Origin: Hygrophila difformis
Lineage: Eukaryota > Streptophyta > Magnoliopsida > Lamiales > Acanthaceae
Reading direction: 5' to 3'
NCBI GenBank assembly: GCA_030278955.1
Contig: JAOANR010000003.1
Location: forward strand, 56,165,628-56,229,627
Length of the DNA stretch: 64,000 nt
The notes under the pieces were generated by a model. It saw only the letters and a list, made by a program, of their open reading frames with translations, made no database searches and had not been told where the DNA came from. Below, piece after piece: positions 1-11,689 of the stretch (the stretch's first letter is position 1; the number at the start of each line of letters is the position of its first letter). The translations under genes and the position numbers were made by a program.

Positions 1-1119
1 CTTTTACCTTTTTCCTGCATTTTACTGTTTTCCTGTTCTTACATTCTTTTACTGCTTTCTTTACATTCCTGTGTTTGTCTCTTTTAGTTTTCTTGTAATC
101 TTTCCTCCTACTTTATGAATAAAAGAGAAATACATTCCTCCCAAGATTTTTACTGTTAACAGAAACATAAGATAATTGTGAATTATTTAACATGTGATCA
201 CCCCGTAATTCAAGTTTGACAATCATCATTGCATAAAACTCTCTTTCAACTATTATATTGCCAAGGCAAAATTAATAATTTAATTGATCTTATCAAATCG
301 ATATTAATTAGTAATATTATATATTTAACTCTAAAAGTTGAAGGTCTATTCACCACATAAAATATTTTAACTTGATAATGACGGAAGTTACTCACTTTAC
401 TCATTTCCTTTCTCATCCATCTCTTTCATAAATTATGAAATCATCGTCCATATTTTGTAGCAAATATGATACTAAATACAATATTTGAAAGTATTCTTCC
501 AATAAGTCAACACAATCAATCTGATCTCTCAATTCCTATAATTCATTCTTTGGCAATTTTCACAAGACTCATGCCATTTGCAAACTCTTGATCGTTATTT
601 GCAATGCCAACCACAAATCAAGAGTAATTCTCAAAATTGAATGAACAAAATGTAATAAAAAAACAAACTCAAAGTAAAAGTACACCAAAAAAAAGCAAGT
701 TAATCAAAATAAAAGTATCAAAATATATTCCCAAAGAGGAAAAAAAATATAAAGTACTAATTAATAAATTTATAAAATATATATATATATTTAAAAAAAT
801 GAGGGACCTGACCACCCTCTACCCTCTAAAATGGCCACTGATAATAATAATATAATGCTTTAATTGTAAAGTTTTTAATATATAAAGGGAAATCAAAGGA
901 ATTAGTAAGGTCACTAAGAAAATGGAAACCCGAATAGTATAATGTGGGAGGATTTGATTCGGGTACTGTATATAGATGATCATATTGTTGCCTCAAGAAT
1001 TAGCTAGAGCAAGATTTCACCATTTCCTAACACTTCAATTTTTTTTTTAAAATAAATAGTTATACAATTGGTCAGGATTGGAGGTTTTGCATATCCATAG
1101 CCATAGGGACCGTAAAACC
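1..1119. other. AT-rich intergenic DNA, no gene seen
   Basis: No reading frame in this stretch has recognisable domains, splice signals or a plausible length. The 72-codon frame starting near 637 is lysine/isoleucine-rich and reflects poly-A composition, so I do not regard it as a gene. Confidence 0.7.
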
Positions 1120-1122
1120 ATT

Positions 1123-1260
1123 CACTACAAAAAAAATTGACGGGTTTTGTCCCCCTCCGGCATAAGGCAACGAACAATGTGATGAATCATGTAGGCGATA
1201 AAACTTTAGGCGACGACATTCATCTTCTTTTTCATCACTTCCATAAAAATTATTGTAGTG
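1123..1260. mobile_element. CACTA-type MITE, 138 bp
   Basis: The element begins CACTACAAAAAAAATT and ends AATTATTGTAGTG, so the ends are inverted repeats of the CACTA (En/Spm) type. It is flanked by a 3-bp duplication ATT (1120-1122 and 1261-1263), the size expected for this superfamily. It has no coding capacity. Its interior (GGCGACGACATTCATCTTC) resembles the element at 5726-5877, so the two belong to one family. Confidence 0.85.
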
Positions 1261-1783
1261 ATTGCTGTCTGCTGATACTATCCATGGTGGAATAGATAAT
1301 TATGCAGTTGTATAATTTTTTAAAGGCATTTACCGTCTTGTTTCTTACCTTCTGAGGCGTTTCACCGCTGCCTAATTCCTATACTCCATGTAATGACTCG
1401 ACTTATTTAAATTGGATTGTTTAAGTATTTTGGTGTTTGGCTAAATTACGTCCAAGCCTGGATGGGATTAATTTGATATATTTGAGAATGGATGGGGGCC
1501 ATGTGTAATATTCATAAATTGAAAGTAATAAGGAGGGGGTCTTTTTATAGTTTGTCAAAACATTTGAAGAAACGGGACAAAAGAGAGAGAGAGGGGCGGC
1601 CGAGAGGAAGGAAGAAGAAAGGGGAGATTTCGACTCCCTCAAACTATCGCGTTTCTTGGCCGATTGATTAATCGGTTGTTGGTAAGTGTTTCCCCTCGTC
1701 ATCCTCTAAGCAATGATTTTTCTTTCGCTGGAATTGGTTGTGATTTGGGGATGATTCATTGTTGTTAGGTTTTGCGTGTTTTA

Positions 1784-2684
1784 CCCGTTTGGATTGGCTT
1801 TTAAAAAAAGCAGAAGCCAAAAGCAGAAGCAGAGCCCGTTTGGAATGACTTTTTTCCAAGTGCTTTTGGCTTTTGCTTCTGCCAAAAGCACTTTTAAAGA
1901 AAAAAGAGTGTTTGTTTTGGCTTTTTAAAAAAAGCAAAAGCACCTCGAAAAGCTGCAAAAGTGCTTCTGGGAGTTCTTCTCCGAAAAGCAGAAGCCAAAA
2001 GCACCTAATAATGTGTGCAGAGTCATAAATGTCCCTATTAATTTATTTTAATTACACTATAAATATATACTATTATATATAAATAGCATATCATTTTTGG
2101 TAATTTACACATTTCAAAAGCATTTTTCACTTTTACATATCCAAACACACTTTTGAAAAAAAACTGCTTTTCAAACATTCCATCCAAACACAAAAGTTAC
2201 CTGCTTCTGCTTTTGGCTTTCACTTCTGCTTCTGCTTTTGGCTTCTGCTTTTTTTAAAAGTCAATCCAAACGGGCCCGAAGTGAAAGCCAAAAGTAGAAG
2301 CAGGTAATTTTTGTGTTAGGATGGAATGTTTGAAAAACAGTTTTTTTTTTCAAAAGTGTGTTTGGATATGTAAAAGTGAAAAGTGCTTTTGAAATGTGTA
2401 AATTACCAAAAAGGATATGCTATTTATATATAATAGTATATATTTATAGTGTAATTAAAATAAATTAATAGGGGCATTTATGACTCTGCACACATTAATA
2501 GGTGCTTTTGGCTTCTGCTTTTCGGAGAAGCACCCCCTGCTTCTTCCAGAAGCACTTTTGCAGCTTTTCGAGGTGCTTTTGCTTTTTCTAAAAAGCCAAA
2601 ACAAACACTCTTTTTTCTTCAAAAGTGCTTTTGGCAGAAGTAAAAGCCAAAAGTACTTGAAAAAAAGCCATTCCAAACAGGCTC
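1784..2684 (+). mobile_element. Tourist-like MITE (outer copy), split by a second copy of the same family
   Basis: The left end CCCGTTTGGATTGGCTTTT (1784 on) and right end CCAAACAGGCTC (ending 2684) are inverted repeats flanked by TTA on both sides (1781-1783, 2685-2687), as for PIF/Harbinger-Tourist elements. The left terminus seems to lack the three G found in the intact copy at 16099-16559. After about 48 bp it is interrupted by an opposite-orientation copy (1832-2277) and resumes at GAAGTGAAAGCC exactly where the intact copy would continue. Removing the insert leaves about 455 bp. Confidence 0.85.
1832..2277 (-). mobile_element. Tourist-like MITE (inner copy), nested, minus orientation
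   Basis: It runs from GAGCCCGTTTGGAATGACTTT to CAATCCAAACGGGCCC, about 446 bp. It is the reverse complement of the family seen at 16099-16559, including the TGACTCTGCACACATTA stretch in opposite orientation. The junction with the outer copy is exact to the base with no obvious three-base duplication, unlike the other copies. The GAAGC/GCTTC-rich subterminal repeats generate spurious open frames on both strands. Confidence 0.8.
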
Positions 2685-4574
2685 TTAGTTCGATTGAAGT
2701 TCGAATTGGACGTTTGGAAGTGTTCAATCGTTGGAATGACATCAAGGCAAGGGTTATATTGCTTAAATTACGTGTTGGGGGTATTGGTGGGGGTCGATTC
2801 CGGCAAAATAGCCGGACAACACTTACAGACCCAGACGGGGCGCCGCAGAGCCTTGGCAGCACCCAAAAATGGTCCACAGACCCAGCGCCACTTTGCCTGG
2901 GTGGCGCCTGAAAGTGGCCCTGGGCGCCAGTGTGGCGCCCCAGGGTGTCACCTGCTCGACCGATTCATTGTTTTCTTCCATTTTTTTTTGTTCCCTTTCG
3001 TATTTTCTCGCTTATTACTCGTTCCTATGCCTCGAGATATGCTATAATTTGCCTAAGCAATGTGGACATACATTATTAATGATTTATGGAATTATTGTTT
3101 AACCCGTGGTGGTTGTTGAATTGCTTGAAGGATTCATTGAATTACGATATCGTTAATTATGCGTGGATTAATGGATCAAATCACTAATACCTTAGCCTAT
3201 GGATTTTGTATTAGATCTTTCATGCGTGGAGAAACATGTGAACCTAGTGTTTAGGTGTTGGATTATTTGGCATGTTGTATTTGCATGATATTACATTGGA
3301 ATTGACGGTCATGAACTCGACGGGTTGTTACGATGACTTATTTGGTCGGGCAGCCTTCATCGGTGTTGTTGAGTCCCGATGACCCTGCGGGGTGTATGAT
3401 ATGGCTGTTACTGCCTGTGATATTGGCTGTTATGCCTGTGATTGGGTTGTGATGCCTGTGGTCCCTACGGGGATGGTGTATGTTACCCTGTAACAGGCTG
3501 GAGTTGATGATATCCTCACCCATGGGTACATACCGCCCGGTTTCTTAGGTTGTCGGCTAGGCATAATCATTGCATTTGCATATAGGTTAGATAGGTGTAT
3601 GTTAGGCCATGCATCACGTACATAAATTGTATGATTGTGGTTGAAGCACCGGTATGGGATAGTGTGATGTTGATTTGCTTTATTTATATTATGATTCGTT
3701 ATTCATGTTATTATTATTATTATTATTTACTATTGCTCTGCTTCCCCTTACTCCCGGCACGCAGCCTTGCTCAGTACGTTGTACTGACTCCCTTTGCTCT
3801 TGTCTGTTTTATAGATCCTGCTGGAGGCGCTGGAGCATGATTGGGTATGGGGATGAGAGATGACATAGATAGGATTTGGCTGTTCTTCTTATTATATGTG
3901 TTTTTGTAGTACTCTATTGGTTTTGCTATTATCACTTGGTACTAGTTTTGACTAGTGGAGGCCTGTGTGCCTAGAATTTACTTTATGTCAGCCTGTGGCC
4001 TATATGTTTACTGCTTTGGGCCGGTAGCCCTGTGTCTGATATATTGGCAGGATGCCAGATTATGTTTTGAAAGGCTTGTAGCCTGATACTCTGACAGAGA
4101 TTGTTTTTATTCAGTTATTCTGTGAGAATTATTTATGTGCCTATGTGTTTTATTTTACTATAGATTCTGCATGAAACTGGATTAATTAAGGTTTACTCAG
4201 CCTTGTACTAGTTGTTTTAAATTATCCGGCCACTAGTTTAGGATAGTTAGTACAACGGTAATACTTGCGAAAATTAGGTTTAAATTTTCGGGGCATTACA
4301 CCCAAACCCTAGTTCCTCGGCTTCGTCGCCATGAGGTAAAATTCTTATACTGTAGTAAATTGCCTGATGAAAATTTTGAATTCAAGCTGTTGTCAAGAAA
4401 TTCCTGTGTCGAAATTAAATTAAAGGTTTAGTTCAATAGCTAGCAAACAATATGATCATGAGAGATCATGAGATCAGATAAAGTGCTAAACCCACCAAAT
4501 TAAAATAACTTTTTTTTTGTGCCTCCTTTTAACTTTTAACTTATGAATGAACTTTTTGGAAAAAAAAGTATTTA

Positions 4575-5567
4575 GGCCCGTTTGGATAGGCTTTTGAAAA
4601 AAAATAGAAGACAAAATCAGAATTAGAAGTGCCTGAAGCAGGAGTAAGTAACTTTTGTGTTTAGATGAAATTTTTGAAAAAGACCATCTCTTTTTTTTGG
4701 AGTGTATTTGGATATAAAAATAAAAAGTGCTTTTAAATATGTAAATTACCAAAAATGACATGCTACTTATTTATATGGCAAATAGTACTATCCTTTTTAA
4801 GTTATAAACGTTGGATATAATTATTAAACCAAACCGTTAAAAACATATATAAATTCAAATATAGTTTATTTTTTAAAATTGATAAACTCAAAAATATAAT
4901 GATTTAGATAAATTTTTGATAATTAGATGTTGAGGATAATAATAATTATTTAAAATCTTATTTATTACTACCTCCATATTGAAATGTTGTTGACGTGGTA
5001 ATATGCTTATTCGCACACAAACTTTCACTTAAAATTTTATCATAATTATACAAGTTAAAATATCGTCAAGTGAGATCTTGTTAGATTCACCTTTTCGTAT
5101 AGTCTTCAAATATCGAACTTTTAAAATTTTTACTTGTAGGAAATTTAAGTTATTAATGATTTAAAATGTGTATTGAGCTGCGTGAAAAGTGAGTGCATAA
5201 AGAACATGTCAATACGGAAGCACTTAACTTTATTTTGACAATAAATAAATAAATATAGTAGTACATTTTACCTTGAAGTTTTCCAACCATTAATATAAAT
5301 TTATTTTGACAATGAATAAATAAATATAATTTTGATAGTGTAATTTTAATAAATTTGTGGGGTATTTTAGATTTTTAATATTTTAATATATATTTTTTAC
5401 TTCTACTTTTGGAAGAAGCACTTATCCCAAAAATATTTTTTGATTTTTCGAGGTGTTTTTACTTTTTTTAAAAAACTCATCCAAACACCCATTTTCTATA
5501 AAAAGAAATACTTTTGACAAAAATAAAAGCAACAAACAGTCATCCAAAAACCCATCCAAATGAACTC
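4575..5567 (+). mobile_element. decayed Tourist-like MITE of the same family, with later insertions
   Basis: The left part (4575-4790: GGCCCGTTTGGATAGGC, then AACTTTTGTGTTTAGATG, AAAGTGCTTTTAAATATG) and right part (5340-5567: TTTTTCGAGGTGTTTTTAC, CATCCAAATGAACTC) align in order with the intact copy at 16099-16559 but with many substitutions, so this copy is older. About 550 bp of other DNA, including a MITE at 4970-5221, separates the halves. The left flank is TTA, the right flank ATA. Confidence 0.65.
4970..5221. mobile_element. Tc1/mariner-type MITE, about 250 bp
   Basis: Imperfect inverted ends: ACCTCCATATTGAAATGTT at the left, and GCTTCCGTATTGACATGTT when the right end is read in reverse. 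The interior (AAGTGAGATCTTGTTAGATTC) also occurs, inverted, in the element at 35036-35290 and in a fragment near 53508-53700, which defines a three-member family in this window. Confidence 0.6.
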
Positions 5568-5725
5568 ATAAATTATATCAATGTAATTTTCACAAACATT
5601 GATAAGTGGAGTATTTGTCAAATTGTTTAAATTAGTTTCAAGTGGAATACGTACTTAGTACTACAAAAGGTTACTATTTGTGACGGGACAAAAAAGTGAG
5701 TTCTTTTCTCACATTATATTAATGA

Positions 5726-5877
5726 CACTACAAAAATTTCTGCCCAGGAAGACGACGAAAAGATTTTGTCGCTTTACTCATTGCCTTACACATGAGATGA
5801 CAAACAAAACGAGGAAATCATGCAGGCAACGACATTTGTCTTCTTTTCCATCACATTTCAGCAAAATTCTTGTAGTG
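5726..5877. mobile_element. CACTA-type MITE, 152 bp
   Basis: Begins CACTACAAAAATTTCTG and ends AAAATTCTTGTAGTG, with a 3-bp duplication TGA on each side (5723-5725, 5878-5880). The interior GGCAACGACATTTGTCTTC matches the element at 1123-1260. Non-coding. Confidence 0.85.
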
Positions 5878-5945
5878 TGATGAGTCAGTAGTGTGAGAAA
5901 ATGAAATTATGACAAAGTAGGATATGTTAGCATCGGAGAAATCAT

Positions 5946-6080
5946 CACTAGAAAAATTTCGAATTCGGTCCCTAAATTTTTGGTTGCTAGTAAATTTTGG
6001 TCACAAATTCGTTCGCTAACCTCTTTTGTAACCTAATTTTATCAAATAATTCATCACTAAAACAAAAAATTCTTGTAATG
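5946..6080. mobile_element. degenerate CACTA-like MITE
   Basis: The ends CACTAGAAAAATTTCG and AAAAAATTCTTGTAATG resemble the CACTA MITE 66 bp upstream, with base changes in both termini. No matching three-base flank is visible, so the call rests on the ends only. Confidence 0.4.
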
Positions 6081-6167
6081 AAATAAATAAATAAGTTTTA
6101 TATCCGCACTTTAAGAAACGTTTCTTTTTTTGCCCGAAATGACTCAAATGGCCTTGGTTTGGATGCA

Positions 6168-6308
6168 TGGTTCAGCCAGACTCAGATAGAAACTGCTGAA
6201 CCAAGAGTGTAATTAATTAAGTTGATTAAAGAGCCTTGGTTCGGCTAATGTTAGCTTGGTTCGTTCAATTTTTTTGTGGCCGAACCAATCTAACATTAGC
6301 CGAACCAA
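6168..6308. repeat. two consecutive hairpins built from GGTTC(A/G)GC
   Basis: First stem: TGGTTCAGC (6168-6176) pairs with GCTGAACCA (6195-6203). Second stem: 28 nt at 6236-6263 pairs with 6281-6308 across a 17-nt loop, with a single mismatch, and includes a perfect 19-bp stretch TTGGTTCGGCTAATGTTAG. Both arms share the TGGTTC(A/G)GC motif. No coding sequence. It could be a foldback element or a small-RNA precursor; the sequence does not decide. Confidence 0.75.
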
Positions 6309-6527
6309 TGAATTATACATGGTCGATTTTCCAACTTCAGTATTGTGAGTTTGAGTATATACACAATTACATGTATTTATTAATATATTATACTTCATAT
6401 TAATATATATTGGTGTATATGTACACCTATTTTCAGATGTACTTGCTTTCTGTAAGATTAATACTTAAGTACTTCATAACAGAGTGTCTTGCCAGGCTAT
6501 GGAAAAATAATTCATTTAACTTAGTTA

Positions 6528-6568
<41 letters not shown>

Positions 6569-6584
6569 TAATAATAATAGTGAA

Positions 6585-6658
<74 letters not shown>
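6528..6658. repeat. (AAT)n microsatellite
   Basis: About 40 AAT units, interrupted by a few variant units (AATGATAAT, AGTGAAAAT). Likely length-polymorphic. Confidence 0.95.
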
Positions 6659-6660
<2 letters not shown>

Positions 6661-7639
6661 TGAAAAAATCTCATGAATTTACCTTAATAAGCCGATTATA
6701 AATAGTCAAAACTCAAAATTGCTTACCTCGACTTTTCACGGGATTTGTTCTATATGTAATTTTTGAGAACTTTAAATTTATATCAAAATAATAGTCTCAT
6801 TCCTTACACTATATTTTATTAAAAACAGTAGCAATAAAATGAAGCTCTGAATGCAAACAGAAGCTACATTTGGTATGTTTGAGAAGAGCTGCCAAATTAT
6901 TCCTAGACTATTTTAATCCAATAAATTTGCCCAATTATATATGAAATGAATATTTATCCTTTTATATGATTTTATATTTTTTCTAACAGCTACAACAATC
7001 TGTAATAAATACTTACTTATAAAACTAAAAGTTTTAGCTCCTACAACTCCCAACCGCTTCAATTCCTTATAATTACACCTCTATATGCATAACAGATCCT
7101 ACATCTAAATTACTGTGTAACAATTAATTAATATGCATAAATAAATATATAGTATTAGAATAATCAATCAATGAATACTATGTGCCAAACTGGCAGGCAA
7201 AACCATTTTTCCTCTCACCAGGTTTTGAATAATACTTCATACTACTATAATTTAGAAAAGTTGAATCTTATTAAAAGTATGGGCCTGGGAGTGTCACAAC
7301 CACAATTAATGGCATGTGTATATACATATGTATATACATGAATGGATTTTTTTTTAAAAAAAAAATAATCATTGAAAAGGAACAGACAGCAAAGGATGGG
7401 ATATTAAATAAAAACTTTATGCAATAAAAACAAAAAAGGAAACAATACAACAATTCATTATGTTGCAAGTTGGTAAAGATGTGGGGTGGATGTCACTCCC
7501 AACTTCTCCTTTTGGACATGATCAACTTTCTTATCACATTAAATTTTAATTTATAACTAAAATGGCCAATTCCTATTTTCTTATCTTTTATAAGGACCAT
7601 TTATTATTTAATATTATTTATTAAGTGTTTAGTGAACAG
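6659..7639. other. intergenic, no gene seen
   Basis: AT-rich sequence without recognisable coding exons or repeat termini. Short open frames (for example 7271-7468 on the minus strand) show no domain and no splice context. Confidence 0.6.
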
Positions 7640-7950
7640 ATTAGAAATGAGTAGGTAAGACCATGCCAGACAAACTATAAAGAAACAAATGAGAATGAGA
7701 GAGGGTTAGGTGGGGAATCGAACTCCTAACCCGAAGGTTGGAAGTCAGAGTACTATTTTTTTTTTGAGGAGCCATTAAAGACCTGCAAAGGAGTATGGGA
7801 GCCTATACTACACAAATTATAAAGGGAACATAAGGGATGGATAGGAGGCCGGGTGGGGATTCGAATCCCTAACATGTAGGTTGGGAGTTGGGGGACTAGG
7901 GTAAGTCTCCCACCCAGAAAGTGAGAGTACTTCAGTATTAGGTAAAGTCC
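7640..7950 (-). mobile_element. tRNA-derived SINE (outer copy), split by a second SINE
   Basis: On the minus strand the tRNA-like head carries a B-box-like GAGTTCGATTCCCC. The sequence is interrupted at 7755 by another SINE and resumes at 7932 (TTCAGTATTAGGTAAAG). The tail side is to the left. The exact left limit is uncertain. Confidence 0.6.
7755..7918 (-). mobile_element. SINE inserted into a SINE
   Basis: A 164-bp minus-orientation SINE with a poly-T run (its A-tail) on the left and a tRNA-like head on the right, containing GGATTCGAATCCC. It is flanked by a 13-bp duplication with one mismatch: AAGTCAGAGTACT (7742-7754) and AAGTGAGAGTACT (7919-7931). The duplication lies inside the outer SINE, which orders the two insertions. 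Confidence 0.75.
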
Positions 7951-8307
7951 TCATTCTGTAATTAATTAAGTGAATTTGTATGAGGAAATGAAATTCAGAA
8001 TTAAATAATTTGTTTGTTCACATATAATGACTTATATTCAATCATTTTAATGATTCACACTTCAGATTATATTATTTAGACATCATTATTTCAGTTTTAT
8101 GGAACAAGCAGATTACGCCGTGGGGAAAAATAAATTTCAAATTTTATATAGTACTCACTTTTAATAAATTGAATTTAATTTATCACTGTGTTATATATCT
8201 ATTAAATATATATTTGAAATTAGTTATTCTTTCATACATACTCTATTTCACCTCACAATATTTTTCATTCTTTCATCGTCTTAACGATATAATACTACTA
8301 TTTATTA

Positions 8308-8643
8308 CTCCCTCCCTCCCACTAATTTCGTCTCATTTTCCTTTTTGTCCGTCATACTACAATTGTCACATTTCCCTTTTTGAAATAATTAAATATTTTA
8401 ACTACCAAACCCACTACCATCATATCAATTAATAAATAAATATATTAAAATTTTAATCACACAACTATCACATCACACATAAATAAATCAATTCAAAATT
8501 CAAAAACATTACGATCACATTACATAAATTCATAATTTACCATCACTTTAAACACTAATCTACTCCTACATTAAATATTAATTATTCTCACATAAAATAC
8601 CGTGCCAAAAAGAAATGAGACATTATTAATGGGACGGAGGGAG
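8308..8643. mobile_element. Stowaway-like MITE, 336 bp
   Basis: Starts CTCCCTCCCTCCCACTAATT and ends GGGACGGAGGGAG, flanked by TA (8306-8307, 8644-8645). These are the termini and target site of Tc1/mariner Stowaway elements. The copy at 52197-52554 is a close relative (GTCTCA.TTTCCTTTTT..GTC, then GTGCC.AAAAGAAATGAGAC). Confidence 0.9.
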
Positions 8644-8892
8644 TAATAAAAAATCTTTTTTAAACATATAGATTACGAAAATTAATGGTTAAAGTAGTAT
8701 TAATATTTTATTTTATTGATTAGGAAAAAAACAAAAGAAATGACTTGCATTAGATGTGATTGTTCGACTTTACAGATAAGGTGTGGCTGTGGCTATGTAT
8801 AATTTTAATTTAAATAATCAAGCTAGCTACTAGTACAGTATTTAATTAATTATTTATAAAAATTAATACTGTTCCTTAATTAATTATATTTG

Positions 8893-8985
8893 GTGCTCTC
8901 GGGTTGAACTTATTCTAGTGGTAAATCTCCGATTCCCAACCTATAAGTTGGGTTCAAATTCCTACCCGACCATTTCTCAGGATTT
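8893..8985 (+). mobile_element. truncated SINE, tRNA-like head only
   Basis: Plus-strand head with an A-box-like segment near TAGTGGTAAATCTCC and a B-box-like GGGTTCAAATTCC, followed by CTACCCGACC. It matches the heads of the other SINEs here. The body and tail are missing. It is not a functional tRNA: no cloverleaf arms close. Confidence 0.6.
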
Positions 8986-8989
8986 TAAT

Positions 8990-10084
8990 GACTAAAGAAA
9001 ATTATATTTGGTACTCTGTCTTACAAGTAATTAATTTCATTATTATATTATGCGCCATTCCAATTTTGCAAATCTTTCTAGCAAAAAAAAAAAAAAAAAA
9101 TTGCAAATCTCAGCTGTCCATTCATTTTTATTTTTTCATTTCTTTAATAAAATGGATTGATATATGCATGCAACCGCATGCGAACACGTGCCCCTTTTAA
9201 GCGTACGGGTGCAATGTACTATTGACATACATATACGTACAATGTACGTACATACATGCAACATGCAATTCAGCAATTGATTCGACATGATGACGTGGAG
9301 CCATATATTGCTGTTTATATTTCTAGTAAATTTATTCGGAAAATATATAATCTTTTGATTCAATGAGTTGCTAATTCAATATAGTATAAGGGATAATGAC
9401 CAAATAGACTATTTAGGTTATGAATAATTAATTTACAGGACCATGGTCATTATCCCAATATGTACGATACTTTGAAATTCAACTTAGTAATTTAGAGATA
9501 GATATTTAGAATATTTAATAATTTATATTATAAATATATGTGTATATGAATGCTATTTAAATGTTGTGTTGAAAATCTAACGGGTCATCACACCACTCAC
9601 CAATTTAATAATCCATCTTTTATTAAATAATTATTTCTTTTAACTCAATTTAATAATTAAGATTTGTATTAATTAACTCATAAAATTTTATTTTTATCCT
9701 TCAACAAAACTATTTTATAATAAATGTTAAGAAATAATATTTATATAAAGTAAAATGCAATATAAGAAAAATATAGTATAAATATTAAAAATGTCAATTA
9801 TTGTGAAATAATTTTTAACCTCTAAAAAATTATTAAAAACGGACGGAAGTAGTAGTTTAGAAATGCATTATTATATACTCCGTATATATATTTAATTATT
9901 AGGATAACATGAAATAATGGCCACTAATTGGTCACACAAGTGGCTATAATTAGCACATGCATTAGTTCATTAGTACTAGCTAGCTAGCTATTATTCTTAC
10001 TTTGTGCATGAATTTTAACCTCAACCTAACTCCTTTTTGCAGGCAAAAAATACTAGCAAAATTAATATAATATTTTGCTAAAAT
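8990..10084. other. intergenic, no gene seen apart from a small foldback
   Basis: AT-rich DNA with poly-A runs and alternating CATAC/GTACG palindromic stretches near 9220-9260. I see no coding exons. Confidence 0.6.
9390..9456. repeat. 67-bp foldback with perfect 13-bp ends
   Basis: GGGATAATGACCA (9390-9402) is the exact reverse complement of TGGTCATTATCCC (9444-9456). Probably a very small MITE. No clear target duplication was found. Confidence 0.6.
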
Positions 10085-10125
10085 TAATAGAATACAATGA
10101 AGTGAACTAACATAGGTTTTTCAAT

Positions 10126-11403
10126 ATGCATCCTCTGTTTCTCTCTCCCGAGCGCCCCCTGGATCCTTCATTGCCGCCTCCTGTGCCTCCACCTTCTTCG
10201 CTGGAGTCCTTTAAGAATGTCATTCTCGCTGGTTCTACCTCGCCTAAGTTTGGTTCCACCTCGCATGCGTCTGGTTTTGCGTCTTTGAAGAAGCAACTGG
10301 CTACTATTCATCGATCTGGCGCTAATAATCATTGCCCAAAGATATGTTTTGCTGCATCGGTTCTGGAGGAAGCATATGGACCCTGGAATGACACCCTTCT
10401 AGTGAAACCGTTGGGTATTTCAATCTGCTTCATGGCCATGCAGGAAAGGCTGAAACGGGTTTGGAAGCCTGCCGGCCTAATTGATCTGTTGGACATTGGG
10501 TTTGGATACTTCATGGTTAAGTTTTCATTGGAGGTTGACCATGACAAGGTCCTCACTGGCGGTCCTTGGCTCATATATGATCATTTGCTCTCCGTCTCCC
10601 GCTGGTCTAAGGATTTTAATCCGAAGACCGCTAAGTCCCACACGATTCAAACCTGGATCCCCTTTCCGACCCTAAGCCCGGCATTCTATAAGGAGGATTA
10701 TCTTCGAGTAATTGCCTCGGCCGTGGGTGTTCATCTCAAATTTGATATGAATACTCTGGCGCGGACGCTATGAGCGTGCCTGCGTGGAGTTGAATATGGA
10801 CGATCCCTTGCTGGGAATGGTAGATGTGGAAGGTCAAGTTGTCCAAATCGCATATGAGGGTTTTCATATGGTGTGCATGCGCAGCGGTAAGTTTGGACAT
10901 TTGCAGGGCTCTTGTGGTGTCTCTCCGATGGCTGGGGCGGCCAGAAATCCTTCGACAAACACCAAGGGCAAGGCTACAAAGGTGGTTATGGAGACGGGGC
11001 CACGTCAGGCACCAGTTGCGTATGAGGCGCAAAGTGTGATCGTGCATGGGGCAGTTGATCGTGGGCCGAACTTGGAGCCAGGGTTGGGCCCTCAGCAAGA
11101 GGTTGATTGAATATTGGAGAATGGATGGTGGTCTCGAGACGCAAGCCCAAGAAAAAGGTTATTCCGCATCCACCTAAGGAGGACGTTAATGGGCCTGTAG
11201 TGACTAATACTGTAGTGACTACAGAGGAAGTCACTGGGCCAGCACCTATCCAAGAAAAGCCTGGTGAGGCGGTGGTGACCAGCCCATCACCAGTTTTCGG
11301 CCTTAGTTCATCAATGGCCTTACCTCTAAATCAGGTTAATTTCACCAATCTGGTGAAGGGGTTGTCGCCTGAAAAAGGGGAAAGGAAGTATGCAGGCAAA
11401 TAA
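10126..11403 (+). pseudogene. LINE ORF1 (gag-like, zinc knuckle), frameshifted
   Basis: The first segment (10126-10773, 215 codons) begins MHPLFLSPERPLD and contains the DUF4283-type pattern seen in plant LINE ORF1 proteins (a conserved GGPWLIYDHLL block at codons 146-156). The frame then shifts, and 10784-11110 continues with a zinc-knuckle-like segment (CMRSGKFGHLQGSC), in which the second cysteine of the expected CX2CX4HX4C appears as serine. A third frame (11107-11403) continues the proline/valine-rich tail. ORF1 proteins bind the element RNA. This copy cannot make one intact protein. Confidence 0.8.
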
Positions 11404-11689
11404 ACGCTTGCGTACGGTGAAATGGATGAGTATTATATTGGGGTCAGGGGTCTTCAAAGCCTCCCCCGAGGTTGGACGGGGTAAGGAATGGGGAGCCCTT
11501 GATGCTCTCACTGGTACCATGGCAGTGGATGTTTCACCGTCAGCGGAGGTGGTGTCGGATGCCGTGCCTGATCAGTCTGAAACAGAGAAGAGCAGAGCCA
11601 TGGACGTATTCCGCCTACTCATGTGGCGGACGAGGGGTTGTCTGAGTAAGGGTTGGTGCCGGGGGAATGCTAGGGTTTTGTCCGTCTCT

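Larger units (their letters stand above)
1430..4300 (+). mobile_element. probable Gypsy-type LTR remnant or solo LTR, interrupted by nested MITEs
   Basis: The right end, running through a stretch with ACTCAGCC and CCGGCCACTAG and closing TTTTCGGGGCATTACA near 4299, has the look of long Tekay/Del-type Gypsy LTRs (family knowledge). Base composition differs from the surroundings, with a GC-rich block at 2815-2955 carrying repeated GGCGCC. The left limit is guessed from the change in composition. I found no matching 5-bp target duplication and no internal gag-pol, so this is a solo LTR or a truncated piece. A nested MITE pair (1784-2684) splits it. Open frames here are not genes. Confidence 0.45.

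Noticed and set aside
2455..3102. Overlapping open frames of 77-143 codons on both strands
   Set aside because: They fall in the Tourist-like MITE repeats and the GC-rich LTR-like block and have no domain; the MITE at 16099-16559 gives the same artefact.
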